A stretch of 64,000 nt of DNA from Rhizobacter koreensis. GTDB taxonomy: Bacteria; Pseudomonadota; Gammaproteobacteria; Burkholderiales; Burkholderiaceae_C. Below are positions 63,610 through 64,000 of this stretch, piece by piece. The stretch covers positions 186,001 to 250,000 of the forward strand of contig NZ_JABWMJ010000001.1 of assembly GCF_013366375.1 (NCBI RefSeq), read 5' to 3'. A program made the position numbers and the translations under genes. Every line of letters begins with the position of its first letter. Positions within the stretch are counted from its first letter, which is position 1. The notes beneath the pieces were generated by a model. It did no database searches and had not been told where the DNA came from. It worked only from the letters and a program-made list of their open reading frames with translations.

Positions 63610-64000
63610 TCAACCCGGGGGTAGCCCGAGTCGGCTGAGCAGCCCGTTCAGTTCGTCGAGCGAGCCGAACGCGATCGCCACCTCGCCGTTCTCGCCGCGC
63701 GCACCGCGCTTCTTGATGCGGATGTCGACCGCCGCGGCGAGCGTGTCCGACAGCTGCTGCTCGATGCGCAGCAGCTCGCGGCCCTTGTCGCGGCGCTGGC
63801 GCAGCAGCGGCGCCTGCCGCCCGCTCGGCACGCCGTGGCGTGCGACCAGCCGCTCGGCATCGCGCACGCTCAGCTTCTTGGCGACGATCTCGTTGGCGGC
63901 CTGGATCTGCTCGGCGCCTTGAAGCGGCAGCAGCGCGCGCGCGTGCCCCATCTCGAGGTCGCCTGCCATCAGCATCTGCTGCACCGGCTCGACGAGGTTC
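63610..64000 (-). CDS. parB: ParB/Spo0J-family protein, C-terminal part
   Basis: About 130 residues of the C-terminal end; the N-terminus lies beyond the window. The visible part includes the central helical DNA-binding region (NLVEPVQQMLMAGDLEMGHA, then ALLPLQGAEQIQAANEIV) and the C-terminal dimerisation domain ending GSLDELNGLLSRLGLPPG. A chromosomal ParB that binds parS sites is likely, and parA would be expected next to it, outside the window. No parS sequence was noticed in the window. Confidence 0.9.
   Translation of the reverse strand, partial: NLVEPVQQMLMAGDLEMGHARALLPLQGAEQIQAANEIVAKKLSVRDAERLVARHGVPSGRQAPLLRQRRDKGRELLRIEQQLSDTLAAAVDIRIKKRGARGENGEVAIAFGSLDELNGLLSRLGLPPG

Overview
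The window is about 70% G+C, is packed almost end to end with protein genes, and looks like an ordinary chromosomal segment of a betaproteobacterium, probably Burkholderiales-like. Supporting signs are the gene orders ilvE / CHCC zinc finger / waaF, pilT-pilU divergent from yggS-proC, and rsmI divergent from yraN-SIS-dolP, plus GTP-type PEP carboxykinase, OxyR, a PEP-CTERM secreted protein and a PrkA / DUF444 / SpoVR operon. I see no tRNA or rRNA gene, CRISPR array, insertion sequence, phage gene or integration scar.

Layout. 1-8.8 kb (mostly minus): YheT-type hydrolase (cut by the edge), waaF, zinc-finger protein, ilvE, a small membrane protein, radA, an exported carotenoid-oxygenase / DUF2141 pair, arfB and alr. 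8.9-13 kb (plus): lplT, a DMT transporter, glutathione peroxidase and an aromatic aminotransferase. 13-18.5 kb (minus): YegD-like Hsp70, a phosphoesterase, a UPF0149/SEC-C protein and pckG. 18.7-24.4 kb: MOSC protein and rlmJ, then an HTH regulator divergent from a small exported protein, DUF2145 and an MFS-acyltransferase fusion. 24.5-30 kb (minus): YihY, CBS protein, tgt, a sorbosone-dehydrogenase-like exported protein and queA. 30-41.7 kb (plus): recG, a Yip1 protein, an orphan amino-acid binding protein, oxyR, pldA, prfC, an exported amidohydrolase and ubiA. 41.8-53.7 kb: glutamate dehydrogenase, proC, yggS, pilT, pilU, a beta-hydroxyacid dehydrogenase, a PEP-CTERM protein, dolP, a SIS isomerase, yraN, rsmI, a small secreted protein and tldD. 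53.8-64 kb: YbaL-type antiporter, DAHP synthase with an attenuator leader, an intradiol dioxygenase, PduO adenosyltransferase, the SpoVR/DUF444/PrkA operon and the end of parB.

Functional links. Envelope lipid turnover is well represented: PldA can generate lysophospholipids, LplT can flip them, and the MFS-PlsC fusion could couple flipping to re-acylation. Queuosine synthesis (queA, tgt), ribosome rescue and termination (arfB, prfC), rRNA modification (rsmI, rlmJ) and recombination (radA, recG) are scattered housekeeping functions.

The two most informative regulatory signals are non-coding. The first is a Trp/Phe/Tyr-rich 24-codon leader peptide upstream of DAHP synthase, with mutually exclusive antiterminator and terminator helices. 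The second is a near-consensus sigma-54 promoter ahead of prkA. I found no clear multi-gene system without precedent. The best candidates for undescribed biology are the attenuator, the HTH / small exported protein / DUF2145 locus with its palindromic operator, and the MFS-PlsC fusion.
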